Of a stretch of 17,461 bases of DNA, positions 1 through 8,479 are shown in pieces. The notes below the pieces were generated by a model, which had not been told where the DNA came from, did no database searches, and worked only from the letters and a program-made list of their open reading frames with translations. Source of the stretch: Hyphochytrium catenoides. Its lineage: Eukaryota > Sar > Hyphochytriomycetes > Hyphochytriales > Hyphochytriaceae. The translations under genes were made by a program, and so were the position numbers. How positions within the stretch are numbered: the stretch's first letter is position 1; the number at the start of each line of letters is the position of its first letter. The DNA lies in the NCBI GenBank assembly GCA_900088475.1, contig FLMG01001856.1, positions 1-17,461 on the forward strand, in the 5' to 3' direction.

Positions 1-15
1 GGGAGGGAGGGAGAA

Positions 16-47
<32 letters not shown>

Positions 48-133
48 TGACAGAGACAGAGAGTGAAAGACTTACACAGGTACAAGAAGGGAGAGAGAGA
101 AAGGGAGAGAGAAAACGAGAGAGAGAGAAAGAG
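1..133. repeat. GA-rich purine microsatellite
   Basis: The stretch is almost entirely purine on the + strand. It contains long GA dinucleotide runs, interrupted by a short mixed segment around 70-85. It runs off the left edge of the window, so its true length is unknown. No coding potential is seen. Confidence 0.9.
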
Positions 134-757
134 TAGGTGCATCTATTTTAGAGAGCAAAGGCAACTCTTCAAAAGAGCTCTCTCAAAGGTCACGCCTCCA
201 GTAATATGCCCTACACGTAGCTATATCGATTAGTACTATTGGCGTAGTAATATGTAAGGTCTTGGGCTGGGGGTTACGTTTCAGGTGCAGAGCACCAGCA
301 GGAGGGCTCCAGCATATCCCTATTGAAAGACATATACACGGGGAGAAAGTGGGAAGGGGGGTTGAGGTGCTTCAAAGAGCTCTCAGAGTGAGGGTTTTCC
401 ATCAGTCTTCCTCTCTCTCGGTCTTTGTCCTGTTGCTTGCTTCCGCCCTTGTTTGACTTTCACCGACCTCTCCCATCGTGTGATGATGCTCTTCTTCATC
501 TGTCTTCCCCAAAGGAAGCGCGGTCGGTCGGTCAGAAGAAGATCAGCTCGCTGTCCCATCCTTCTCTCCTTCCTTTAGAAACTATTCGTTTTTATACCAA
601 GGGGAAACATCTCCTCTTGCCGCCACGTCTTGGTAGTACTGTGTATCAGATGAGGCAGATAGCTAGCTGCACTCGCAGACGAGTTGGAGCTGCCAAGTGC
701 GGTGGTAGGTCCAAGTATTGGATCTGAAAGGATGCTGCTAGAGTAGAGCAGTGATGA
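134..757. other. Intergenic, no supported gene
   Basis: Open frames here are short, and their translations are low in complexity and look like no protein family I know. The segment around 405-470 is pyrimidine-rich. I see no RNA gene or convincing repeat. It could be intergenic DNA or decayed sequence. Confidence 0.5.
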
Positions 758-1092
758 AGACAATGGTTGAAAGAATCTGATTGTGGTAGATTGCTAAAGG
801 ATTGCAAACTGGATGATCCCTATAGTGTGCCTTCTCTGCTTGCGGCAGCTCTGAAGAGTAAGATAGCAGCAAGAAACTAACGGAAGAACAGAAAAAGGCG
901 TGGGAGAATACTTCGGCCACATTGATGGATGATGTGACAACTGACCTTGTTGTAGTCCACAAGTACCATGACAATATAGTTGCCGGTGAAGGTCATTCAT
1001 CGGTAAATCATGTCGATCAACATCATCAGAGCTCCTTAAGTGGCCGCAGCATAAATAGCCAACGACGGGCTAGAATTGAGACATGCTCGTGA
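758..1092 (+). pseudogene. Possible decayed coding stretch, two frames
   Basis: Two overlapping + frames read like one protein broken by a frameshift. The first frame runs from 758 to a TAA at 878-880 and contains the motif CKLDDPYSVPSLLAAALK. The second continues from about 871 to a TGA at 1090-1092 and begins KLTEEQKKAWENTSATLMDDV. The amino-acid composition (charged helix, few rare residues) is protein-like, and the join falls in an A/G-rich run. I do not recognise a family. There is no credible start codon upstream, so it would be a relic or an exon fragment. Chance is a real alternative. Confidence 0.2.
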
Positions 1093-2058
1093 AGGGAATG
1101 CTGCACAAAGGCGAACCTAGGATGGTCGTTTAAAGTCTTGATGCATAGAGACGTGGGACTTGGACTGCAATGATGCTGAATGAAACGAGAATTGACGCGC
1201 CGTTTTCATTCCGCTGCCTACATCAAAGACATTGCCTTGGCTCTGAACCCTTAGACTTTGCAACTCTTGTTCTTTAGCGTCGCAATAGACTATTATGAAG
1301 GGTACAGGAAGCCCTGTCGTCACAAGGCGTAGACCCCAACCAGTAGAATGGGCCTCTGAGCAATTGTTGCCCGCCACAAAAGAAGCAATAGCTGCACAAA
1401 AGTAAAACGCGACCATCAAATATGTTAGCCTGGGTTTTATAGCTAGATGTTGATGACCTCCACATTGCTGTCATAATCCCTCCTGCTGTTGTCTTGCAGA
1501 AAAATCTAGAGCTTTCACTCCCTCGTCTCAAGTCCCACGTGGTTTCAAAAAGCTTATGACGATTAGCCAAAAGGGTTATCCTTCTTTGACTACTAGAAGA
1601 TTACGGAAGACTAGGATATTCCAAGACGCGAGGTCACAGCAGAAAATGTGTCAAGTAGAGAGGAGAGGAGGCGAGGTTTCAAGAGGGCCGCTTTACCGAG
1701 GAAGTCAAAAGCACTCCTGCCATCCAGAGGCAGGACGGTACCTACCTACAAGTGGTCCTTTAACCTCTCTCGGTTAAGGACCTGCAGTCTTAGACCTATG
1801 AATATGAAGAGCAATACTGCAATATGTTCACGTCAAAGTGGTCAAAACCTATTGTCGTATATCTACTCGACAGTTGGAACAAGTCATACTAGGTCGTAAC
1901 GTATACGCTGATGGGTCTTCTGGAAGCCTGCGGATCTCTCCTCCTCTCCCTCTTCTTCTCTTTTCAATACACACGTGCGGCAAGACCTTTGAGACAGCGG
2001 TAGATAGGCGGTGGGTCGTCTTTCATAATATCTTCTTTGTACACTAAATATCAATGAT
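1093..2058. other. Intergenic, no supported gene
   Basis: Short frames occur on both strands, but none has family-like motifs or a consistent composition. A pyrimidine-rich patch lies near 1935-1965. Nothing else is evident. Confidence 0.5.
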
Positions 2059-2599
2059 GTGTCTGTCACGGGCTCGCTGCGAACTAGAACCCTTCCTTAT
2101 GCAGCAGTCCACGCAGGCTATCAAGGTCGCTTGTCTGAGAAAGCGAAGCTGAAAAAGTATGAGCTTCCTTGTAAGGCTGGAGGGCTACAATTTGTCCCAC
2201 TACTTGGGAGTCGTTTGGCGGAGTTACGCAGGGCGTCATTGATCGTGTAGGACATCTGGTGAAGCTTCAGTGTGACCGCTCTGCTCTTGTTGATGCGTCT
2301 CGGCACCTGGCCAATGGTCCCCTTTGGCCATGGCTTTACTCCTTTCACACGAAATGTCTATGGCGCTTCATGAAGAAAGTGCGCTTCAGATTTTGAAACG
2401 TATTCCTCTTGAGCAGCTGAACCCTTCGCTTGCTTGCCTCGCGGTGGTTGAACTCGATGCTGACGACATTGTGGTTGATGGTTCACCTCCTCCTCCTACT
2501 TCTCCCCTTTTCATTACTGAGGAGATCAACTATGATTCTTCCTTTACTGATGATGAGAGTGGAAAAGATCGAGCTGGGAACGAGACCAAGGCGTTATAG
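2059..2599 (+). pseudogene. Decayed ORF, possibly a retroelement C-terminal tail
   Basis: Three + frames overlap end to end. One runs 2059-2250 (motif KKYELPCKAGGLQFVPLLGS). A second runs 2250-2396 (motif QCDRSALVDASRHLANGPLW). The third is a frame from about 2324 to the TAG before 2600 (motif MALHEESALQILKRIP, then an acidic Pro-rich end). Read together they suggest one protein broken by two shifts. The order 'Lys-rich helix, G-x-x-FVP, His-Leu-rich helix, ALxxxxALxxLxRIP' reminds me of the tail after reverse-transcriptase domains in some protist and fungal retroelements. That likeness is from memory and weak. The alternative is a small acidic gene of 83-91 residues starting at one of the ATGs between 2330 and 2360. 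Confidence 0.3.
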
Positions 2600-2690
2600 C
2601 TTTCCTCGTCTCTTCTTCTCTTCCTCTTCCTGTTCTTCCTCTTCTTGTCCTTCTTCTTCTCCTCCTCCTTCTTCTTCCTCTTTTTCTTCT
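2600..2690. repeat. Polypyrimidine TTC/TCC-rich tract
   Basis: About 90 bases on the + strand are nearly all C and T, built from imperfect TTC and TCC units. An A/T-rich stretch follows at 2691-2730. This is a simple-sequence tract directly downstream of the decayed ORF. Confidence 0.85.
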
Positions 2691-2699
2691 ATCAATATA

Positions 2700-4065
2700 A
2701 AAAAAATATTATCAACGACAAAGGTTTTTTTGACTTCGGTCACTTTATAGCTCTTCTACTACTCTCATCTTAGGAGTGGTCGACAGTCCAACAGCGGCAG
2801 CATAGAGTTGTCGCCTCTTAATCTTTGAAGATGGTAAGTAAATTGTAAAGTGCCGCATGCTTCAAAGCCCAGGTAGCTCCCTCATGATCGTTGTGCAGCT
2901 CTTGGACAGTGTAGTGGGCGATTGCAGGTAGATTATACAGAGCGACAACAGTTCTTGCCTTCTGAAACAGTAGAAGTAGCTAGCAAAAAAAATGATGCCT
3001 GATGAAGTACTGTTGCTACGGAAGAGCTCTTGGTGTTGCAGTACTTGTACGACTGTGCGCAATTGCACTGTAACCTACTCATTCCTGATGCTCAAAGGCT
3101 GGTAGTTCTATTCGTAGTCGTCTCGTAGAATGATTACTTCGGGGTCCTCACGAAGAGTAGTGTGCTTTCGCGTAGAGACTAGGATCTGCTGCCTTACTCA
3201 GTATAGTGATAGGAAGAAGAGGACGAGTAGGTAGGCCTCCGAAAGTACCAGCACAAGAATAGCAGCAGTTAGTTAAATAGTACGTAGTAGTGAGACACGG
3301 GGAAGAGTACTTATTCTAGAATGACCAGTAGTGTCCTTTATCACTTCTCAGACGTAGTAGTTAGCGAAGCAATAGCACAAAAGCAGACATTTCTTGGGTC
3401 ACCAAACGTCAAGCGTTGAGCCTACCAAACTACTGTCATTTTCGGAGACTACTAGTAGAGCTACTCTTCTCATCATGCACTATTACTTATTATCATAGCC
3501 TTTGATAGCTGTAGGGGTGGTGGGGCCTCCAGATTGAGCCACCGCTCCCTTGGGCATGGGAAGGAGTACGCCGCTCTACTTACCGGTTTTATTACAAGAT
3601 AGTTCTATGACACACTAATAAGGGACGTAGTAGAACTATCAGGAAGAACCTGATTTCTTTCTGTCTGGAAGGAAGTCACGTGAAGGCGCAGCGTCGGCTA
3701 CCAACAGATAGAAGGTAGTTTTATCAAGAGATATTTAGGAACACCATCGATTGGGAGAAGGTTGAGAACCCCAATCCTATTGGGAGAAGCTAGGAGGAGG
3801 TAGTGGAGTGTTTAGAAGAGTACTCAGTAGTAGTATTCGTAAGCGGTACGGCCAAACCCTCAAAAGGAAGTAGAATATACATGTAGAGCTACCTCTTTCC
3901 GAAGGAAGGCAGTAATAACACAACGTTAGTCGATACTACTCACTACTCAGTCTATTGCCATCAAGTAGTACAGTTCCGTTTCGTAAAGTATCTCATAGCA
4001 AGTGTCGCAGCAAAACTAACCCTTAACGTCATTAGACTGTGTTTGACCCCACTTAGCGGACCATC
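2700..4065. other. TAG/CTA-rich intergenic DNA, no gene
   Basis: No frame here looks like a gene. The most visible property is an excess of TAG (and locally CTA) trinucleotides, often as TAGTAG. By hand count there are about 19 TAG on the + strand within 3001-3360, against roughly 6 expected with even base use. It holds three copies of the dispersed octamer described below and a 10-bp inverted repeat at 3598-3640. Confidence 0.6.
3598..3640. repeat. 10-bp perfect inverted repeat with 23-nt loop
   Basis: GATAGTTCTA at 3598-3607 is the exact reverse complement of TAGAACTATC at 3631-3640. Both arms contain the dispersed octamer TAGTTCTA/TAGAACTA. It could be a hairpin in RNA, a paired protein-binding site or the relic of a small element. 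It lies in gene-free DNA. Confidence 0.6.
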
Positions 4066-4257
4066 ATGAGAGATCAAAAGGTAGAGCAGAAGAATTCGGT
4101 AAATCTGTCCTATGTTCCTATGCCACCTCGTGTCGCTGCTGTTGATGGACAGCTCGTCGTCCAACAACCAAGAATCGTAAAAGCATCCTTTGTACTTTAT
4201 ATGGGTGAACATGCCGCTGCCATTCTCGACAGGAGAGAACAAGATGATAGTCTTTGA
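4066..4257 (+). CDS. Small hypothetical ORF, doubtful
   Basis: The frame is 63 codons from an ATG to a TGA. Its translation has a mixed, protein-like composition (motif PPRVAAVDGQLVVQQPRIVK) and no recognisable family, signal peptide or membrane segment. The same frame continues past the TGA with a plausible charged helix (LLDDLSNAIKRRG) before a TAG, so it may be a decayed longer gene. An open frame of 93 codons covers the opposite strand (3961-4242), and at most one of the two is real. Confidence 0.2.
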   Translation: MRDQKVEQKNSVNLSYVPMPPRVAAVDGQLVVQQPRIVKASFVLYMGEHAAAILDRREQDDSL

Positions 4258-4739
4258 CTGCTGGACGACCTGTCAAATGCCATCAAGAGAAGAGGTTAGG
4301 AGAAGGATAGTTAGTTGTCTGCCAATCATAGCTTGATAAGCTCTCTGCTGTCGGTGGCCTTGTGTCTTTCGTAGTCGGGAAAAGTTGACTGCTAGAGACC
4401 TATCAGATCAATGTACCTTATTTCTCCGACAGGAAAGGGTCAATAGGGGCCGTCGCTCTGTATGACCAGTCCTAAATGTATTAGAGCTTTTCCTCAACCT
4501 GGTCAAAAGAAGCGGAGCACATATCGGTCAAGATGTGTTGCTTAGATGTGGTGTCCCCAGAAGAAGTCCGCCTCCTCCCATCCAGTTCACAAGAAGAAAA
4601 CACAAATTGACCGGACGGATTATCGGAAGTCCCGCTGAGACCGTCGTCGGGATGTGTGCATAGACCACTAACATATTATTGTAGTTCTACTACTGCGCAC
4701 ATCAACCAGAAGGAGTGTAACAGTACGAGCACTACAGAG
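4258..4739. other. Upstream region of gene 1
   Basis: No gene is seen. The reading frame of gene 1 stays open upstream of its ATG as far as about 4656, but without an ATG. One copy of TAGTTCTA lies at 4682-4689. No clear TATA element is evident. Confidence 0.4.
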
Positions 4740-6046
4740 ATGCTCTCTTCACCACGCCGATTGTTACCCGCCTGCAGTAACTGTCAGAGATTGTTCAGGG
4801 CAGCGAACTCTTGTAAAGCTTCCTCTTCTTCTCTTCTTCTTCCAGGTGCCTCTCTCTACAGCCACATAATACCCGTCTCTTCGACGAACTGGGTAATCGT
4901 CTGGCCAACCTCAAAGAATCTTATCCTTCGTCACTACCATCAGCAACAAAGGGCATGGAAGGCTGTCGATGAGGGATTTCTCCTAGATGCTATCGCAGCA
5001 GCGCAGTCAGACTATACTGTCCAAAAGATGACTCCGTCATCTTTTTCTCAAGCCAGCGTTCCTTGCAACAGTGTAAGAAGTCACAAGGAGTCAGCAATAG
5101 TCGACAACAGCAAAGTAGTGATTGGGCAACAAGTACCACCAATCCTTGAAAAGTCCATTACAAGGCGTCGCCATCAACCAGGCACCCTCCAGCTTTCTCT
5201 CTATGGTCAGCATCCTCCATTATCGCAAAGGATAAACCGTCGACGCAGGCTCGTCTGGGGATACCAAGCGCCGAGGAGGCTAGCAATGAGTAATATATCC
5301 CCTTGTGGTACTCGATATAGTGAGGGAGAAGACAGAGGTACAGGAGGAGGAATTGCTGATATCTTGCGCAACTTTCCTGTCGGTGTGCACACACCTCTGC
5401 CCATCCAGGAAGAGAAAATGAAGCCTGATGAAGAGGCAGATGCACTATGTGCAGCGGGATCTAGCCTCATGCAACGGGAGGTCGACCATGACAGGATGCG
5501 GTGGATCCACCGCTTCGCATTACCTGGTGTCATTTCAGAGCTCTATGAAGATATGGTTGCCCACCTGTTGACCTGCTCTCAACCCGTGCGTCTTAAGAGC
5601 CGAAAGGGCAGAAGCCTCGGATACAGCCCTCTACAAATAAGGCTTGATGGCGTGAACCGACTTGGTATGATGAGCACTCCCCATCGCCATGCTCCTAAAA
5701 TGTACCCTAAAATCATTCCTGGGATATTATACTATCCTAGGGACAAATACTTCCCGCTTGTGGACTTCTATTTCATGGATCACCAAGGAGATGTAATGGG
5801 GATACAGGTCACATTAGAAAAAAACGCCAAAGGAAAGTGATCAAGAAGTCGACAATCTTGCGCTTTCAAACGAGATCTAACCTAGTGGACCTCAATAAGT
5901 TCCGCCTGATACTCGTTCCTTTGCCGAAATACGCGGATAAAGCGGAACTCTCTTTTGAAGAAGGCGTCGAAGTACCCTATGAAGTCTGGAAGTTGTCATC
6001 GCAGGTCGATCAGTTTCTAGAAGTAGCCAAAAGAACCCTACTGTAG
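4740..6046 (+). CDS. Gene 1: Crinkler/RHS-type stand-alone nuclease, frameshifted
   Basis: The main frame runs from the first in-frame ATG (4740) to a TGA at 5838-5840 (366 codons). The C-terminal end of the family continues in the -1 frame to a TAG at 6044-6046. Residues 1-76 hold no Asp or Glu and are rich in Ser, Arg and Leu, like an organelle presequence. Residues 77-260 are low in complexity and probably disordered. Residues 265-358 match the nuclease module: Glu in LYED (270), Asp in FPLVDFYF (342) and IQVT (355-358), the motifs of the restriction-endonuclease fold in Crinkler/RHS effectors. The -1 segment supplies FRLILVPLP and YEVWK, aligning without gaps around the break with gene 5. 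There is no NTPase domain. The break falls in a seven-A run, so it may be programmed frameshifting, a sequence error or a mutation. Nuclease activity is inferred only. Confidence 0.72.
5819..5867 (+). promoter_or_regulatory. Candidate -1 frameshift site: slippery heptamer plus stem
   Basis: A-AAA-AAC at 5819-5825 is in the zero-frame phase required for simultaneous slippage (xxA AAA AAC). The zero frame stops 13 bases later (5838), and the -1 frame is the one that encodes the rest of the domain. Seven bases downstream a modest stem can form: 5833-5837 pairs with 5863-5867, and an inner stem 5842-5846 pairs with 5856-5860. The stem is only 5+5 bp and A/U-rich, so its strength is doubtful. A one-base loss from an eight-A run explains the same data. 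Confidence 0.35.
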
Positions 6047-6539
6047 CTTCTGTCATCTTCTTAGGATAGGCGTCGCCGCAGAAGCGCCGCCAAGGTTGCA
6101 ATGATAAAGCGTACGATTGTCGTCCACTCCTGGCAATGGCTAAACAACGCCGATCTGCACCGAATAGAGCTTGGTAATTCTGATGATGATGTACGCTACA
6201 CACCCAAGACAAACCCCCATCATTGGTAACTGCGCACCCCGGCCAGCTGCATTATCTAGCTGATAATAGGGGCGTTCTCCTGATCAACCATTACCCAAGA
6301 GGAATATGCCGGCTTAAGCGACCTAGCTTCAGCTTAGGTCGAGTAGTAGTAGTCTATAACACTGCACTACCGTTTTCTTATCCTCAACTAAGTGAAACCA
6401 CGACGTAAAGGACTTCTACGACACTGGATGGACGTTGCTCTTCTTAGATAGCGCTTGCGGTTAGACATAGCGAGCGCTTCTTGGACTCTCTTGACCGCAA
6501 ACTCTTGCACCTATCAGATGATGGTTACTACATTATCGT
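6047..6539. other. Convergent intergenic spacer, genes 1 and 2
   Basis: This region holds the 3' flanks of two convergent genes. No additional reading frame is convincing. A TAGTAGTAG run lies near 6343-6351. No canonical polyadenylation signal could be assigned with confidence. Confidence 0.5.
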
Positions 6540-8459
6540 TTATTTTGCAATGGCGTCATATCTGTCTGGGATTTTCCAGATCTCAAGGCTTGGATTCGGG
6601 CCTTCGAGATGTTCTTCCAGAACGAACTCCACATTATTGACACAAGTCCTTGGACTGGGACAAAGCACAAGCCTCAGTCTGGTAAAGTCCTTGAGCTTTA
6701 GAGAAGCCGACAGTCGCTTCACATTCTCAGTGGTCAGCACATGCCGCCCCGCATCCCTGGTAATCCACACGCCAACAACTTTGGTATCATGTCCTAGCTC
6801 GGAGCTACGTTTGAACAGTAAATGCGGCTTGTAGGATGTCATGTCGTCAAAGCGTTGATAGAGGACGCCTGGCTCCATATCTTCATGATTACAGATGTCG
6901 TTGACGCTTACAACTTCATCGCTCTTTCCCAGCTGAAGCCTGAAGGGCAGCCATTCGGAGTTCCTGCAGTCGCTATTACGATGGGTCCAAGCAACCCCTC
7001 CTGAAGATACCAGCAGGTCTGCTACGACGCTTTGAAATATAAGTGGAGCTAAGGACGCCAGATATCCCTCTCCATCATCATTCCGCATTAGTGCCTGCCG
7101 TCTTGCAGTCAGGTGGGTAACCTCGAGCATGTTTCTCCCATAGATAAACTCTTCAGCAACGCATCTACTGGCAAAGTCCACCTCAGAATATCCTTGGAAC
7201 CCAGGCTGCACTTTATATCTGACTAGGAGGTTGCTTATCTCAGGGTTCTCAATCCCGCATTCCACTAGGAAAGCGTCTTGATCAGTTCTCCAGATAGCCT
7301 CTACCAACTCGTCTTGAGCATACGAGAAATCCAGTGTCCTGCTTGGAAGTACAGGACAGAATCTGCCCCCAAACAGCTCATAGCTGTGGTTGATGCTATC
7401 CTTTGTATAATAATGCCTTAGACCTCGAGTCACATAGCCTTTGCTAAGCATGTAAGCTCCAACAGCTTGAAGGTCCTTCAAGTCCCATTCTGGCAAGTAG
7501 AATGTCACAGGTCTTGCTTGCTGCTCCCTGTATTTCGACGGAGAATTGGTGGCTAGCGTCCTCAAAATAGGTAAATAGGAGAGGTGCAGCTGTGAAGTAG
7601 TGGAAGTCATCCCTTTTACCAATTCTTCTTCTTTTGACAGTGTCTTAGGGTCCACTTCTAATCCTTGTGGCTCGACGTGCTGCAAACCAGCCAAGGCTGA
7701 ATCTTTCTGTCGCATCACAGTCAGGGAAGGAGAAGGCGACCGAAGACCACTGCCGGGCAGGGACCCAAAGATGTCGGGCCGAAGAATTCTGGCCAGGTAA
7801 TAATACTGGAAGAAGCACTTACCAGTGCCAGGACGACCAACCAATAACGCGGAGCTGGATCCATTTCTCACAATCTGCGACAACAGTGCTGGATAGACGC
7901 TTCTAATGAAAAGAACGTTGTGTGCTACGCCCCAACACGGCAGTGATCCAGGCTGCGCATCGACGATTAATGCATCCACCGTGTCCGAGACTTTTTCTAG
8001 GCGACATGTCTTGCTGGAAATGGCAGTCACAAGACTAGTAATAGAAGATTCATCAGATCCAGGGAGAATGCGATCTATACAAGTACGTTCGTCATGATGG
8101 TTGTCTTCTTGTGGTGATGACGAGAAAGAGACCGAATTAGCCATAGTTGGAAGGGCTGTCGGCCGGGGTATTTTCAGCAGGCCTTTACCATTTGTCAAAA
8201 GGGTTCCACAGCGGAAACCCCAAAGAGGGCTCAACTCATGTCTCCGTGAATTTCTCTGGGTAACTCTCCGTTGCGTGCAAGAAGACTTCTTTTTTGCTTC
8301 ATGCGTTGTAAAATTCCATAGCAGCGGCCAAGATGGGGTCTTTGTCTTTAAGAGAACTTTCCAGCTCTGTTTGCTGCAAGCTAAACCTACTCGAGCTAAT
8401 TCCAGTAGGTGGCGCGGCGTTGAAGGGCCCGTCAGCGGAAAGCGTCTTGCCGAATACAT
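6540..8459 (-). CDS. Gene 2: Crinkler/RHS-type P-loop NTPase with degenerate nuclease module
   Basis: This is 639 codons from the first ATG (8457-8459; context GCC-ATG) to a TAA at 6540-6542. Residues 1-120 are a basic leader. The NTPase domain starts with EKVSDTVDA (about 156-164) and LFIRSVYPALLSQ. The Walker A motif GRPGTGKC (208-215) has Cys where Ser/Thr is usual. A weak Walker B candidate is EVD (268-270). NSPSKYRE (305-312) and YLPEWDLKDLQAV (321-333) match the sensor and Trp-Glu-Leu region of Crinkler/RHS NTPases. The C-terminal module (about 465-635) keeps the fold signature (RLRLVLCPSP, LEIWKIP) but has Gln476, His546 and Trp565 where gene 5 has the Glu, Asp and Gln. It is closely related to gene 3 and diverges from it. 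I infer ATP-driven work on nucleic acid or partner proteins, with the nuclease inactive. Membership of the Crinkler/RHS superfamily is fairly sure; the biological role is not. Confidence 0.85.
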   Translation of the reverse strand: MYSARRFPLTGPSTPRHLLELARVGLACSKQSWKVLLKTKTPSWPLLWNFTTHEAKKKSSCTQRRVTQRNSRRHELSPLWGFRCGTLLTNGKGLLKIPRPTALPTMANSVSFSSSPQEDNHHDERTCIDRILPGSDESSITSLVTAISSKTCRLEKVSDTVDALIVDAQPGSLPCWGVAHNVLFIRSVYPALLSQIVRNGSSSALLVGRPGTGKCFFQYYYLARILRPDIFGSLPGSGLRSPSPSLTVMRQKDSALAGLQHVEPQGLEVDPKTLSKEEELVKGMTSTTSQLHLSYLPILRTLATNSPSKYREQQARPVTFYLPEWDLKDLQAVGAYMLSKGYVTRGLRHYYTKDSINHSYELFGGRFCPVLPSRTLDFSYAQDELVEAIWRTDQDAFLVECGIENPEISNLLVRYKVQPGFQGYSEVDFASRCVAEEFIYGRNMLEVTHLTARRQALMRNDDGEGYLASLAPLIFQSVVADLLVSSGGVAWTHRNSDCRNSEWLPFRLQLGKSDEVVSVNDICNHEDMEPGVLYQRFDDMTSYKPHLLFKRSSELGHDTKVVGVWITRDAGRHVLTTENVKRLSASLKLKDFTRLRLVLCPSPRTCVNNVEFVLEEHLEGPNPSLEIWKIPDRYDAIAK

Positions 8460-8479
8460 GGCTGCCAAGCATTGGAAGA

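Noticed and set aside
1-133. Telomere or CRISPR-like array
   Set aside because: The units are plain GA dinucleotides without a telomeric hexamer/heptamer and without unique spacers.
3961-4242. 93-codon minus-strand frame
   Set aside because: It overlaps the + ORF at 4066 and has no recognisable content; kept only as an alternative.
4656-4739. Upstream GTG start for gene 1
   Set aside because: The frame is open but lacks an ATG, and the leader-like sequence begins at the ATG at 4740.
7812-7822. Intron start at GTAAGT in gene 2
   Set aside because: The translation continues in frame and matches gene 3 on both sides, so an intron there is unlikely as the main form.
8460-8468. Upstream TTG start for gene 2
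   Set aside because: It is non-ATG, only three codons upstream, and the ATG at 8459 has a good context; a eukaryote is expected to use the ATG.
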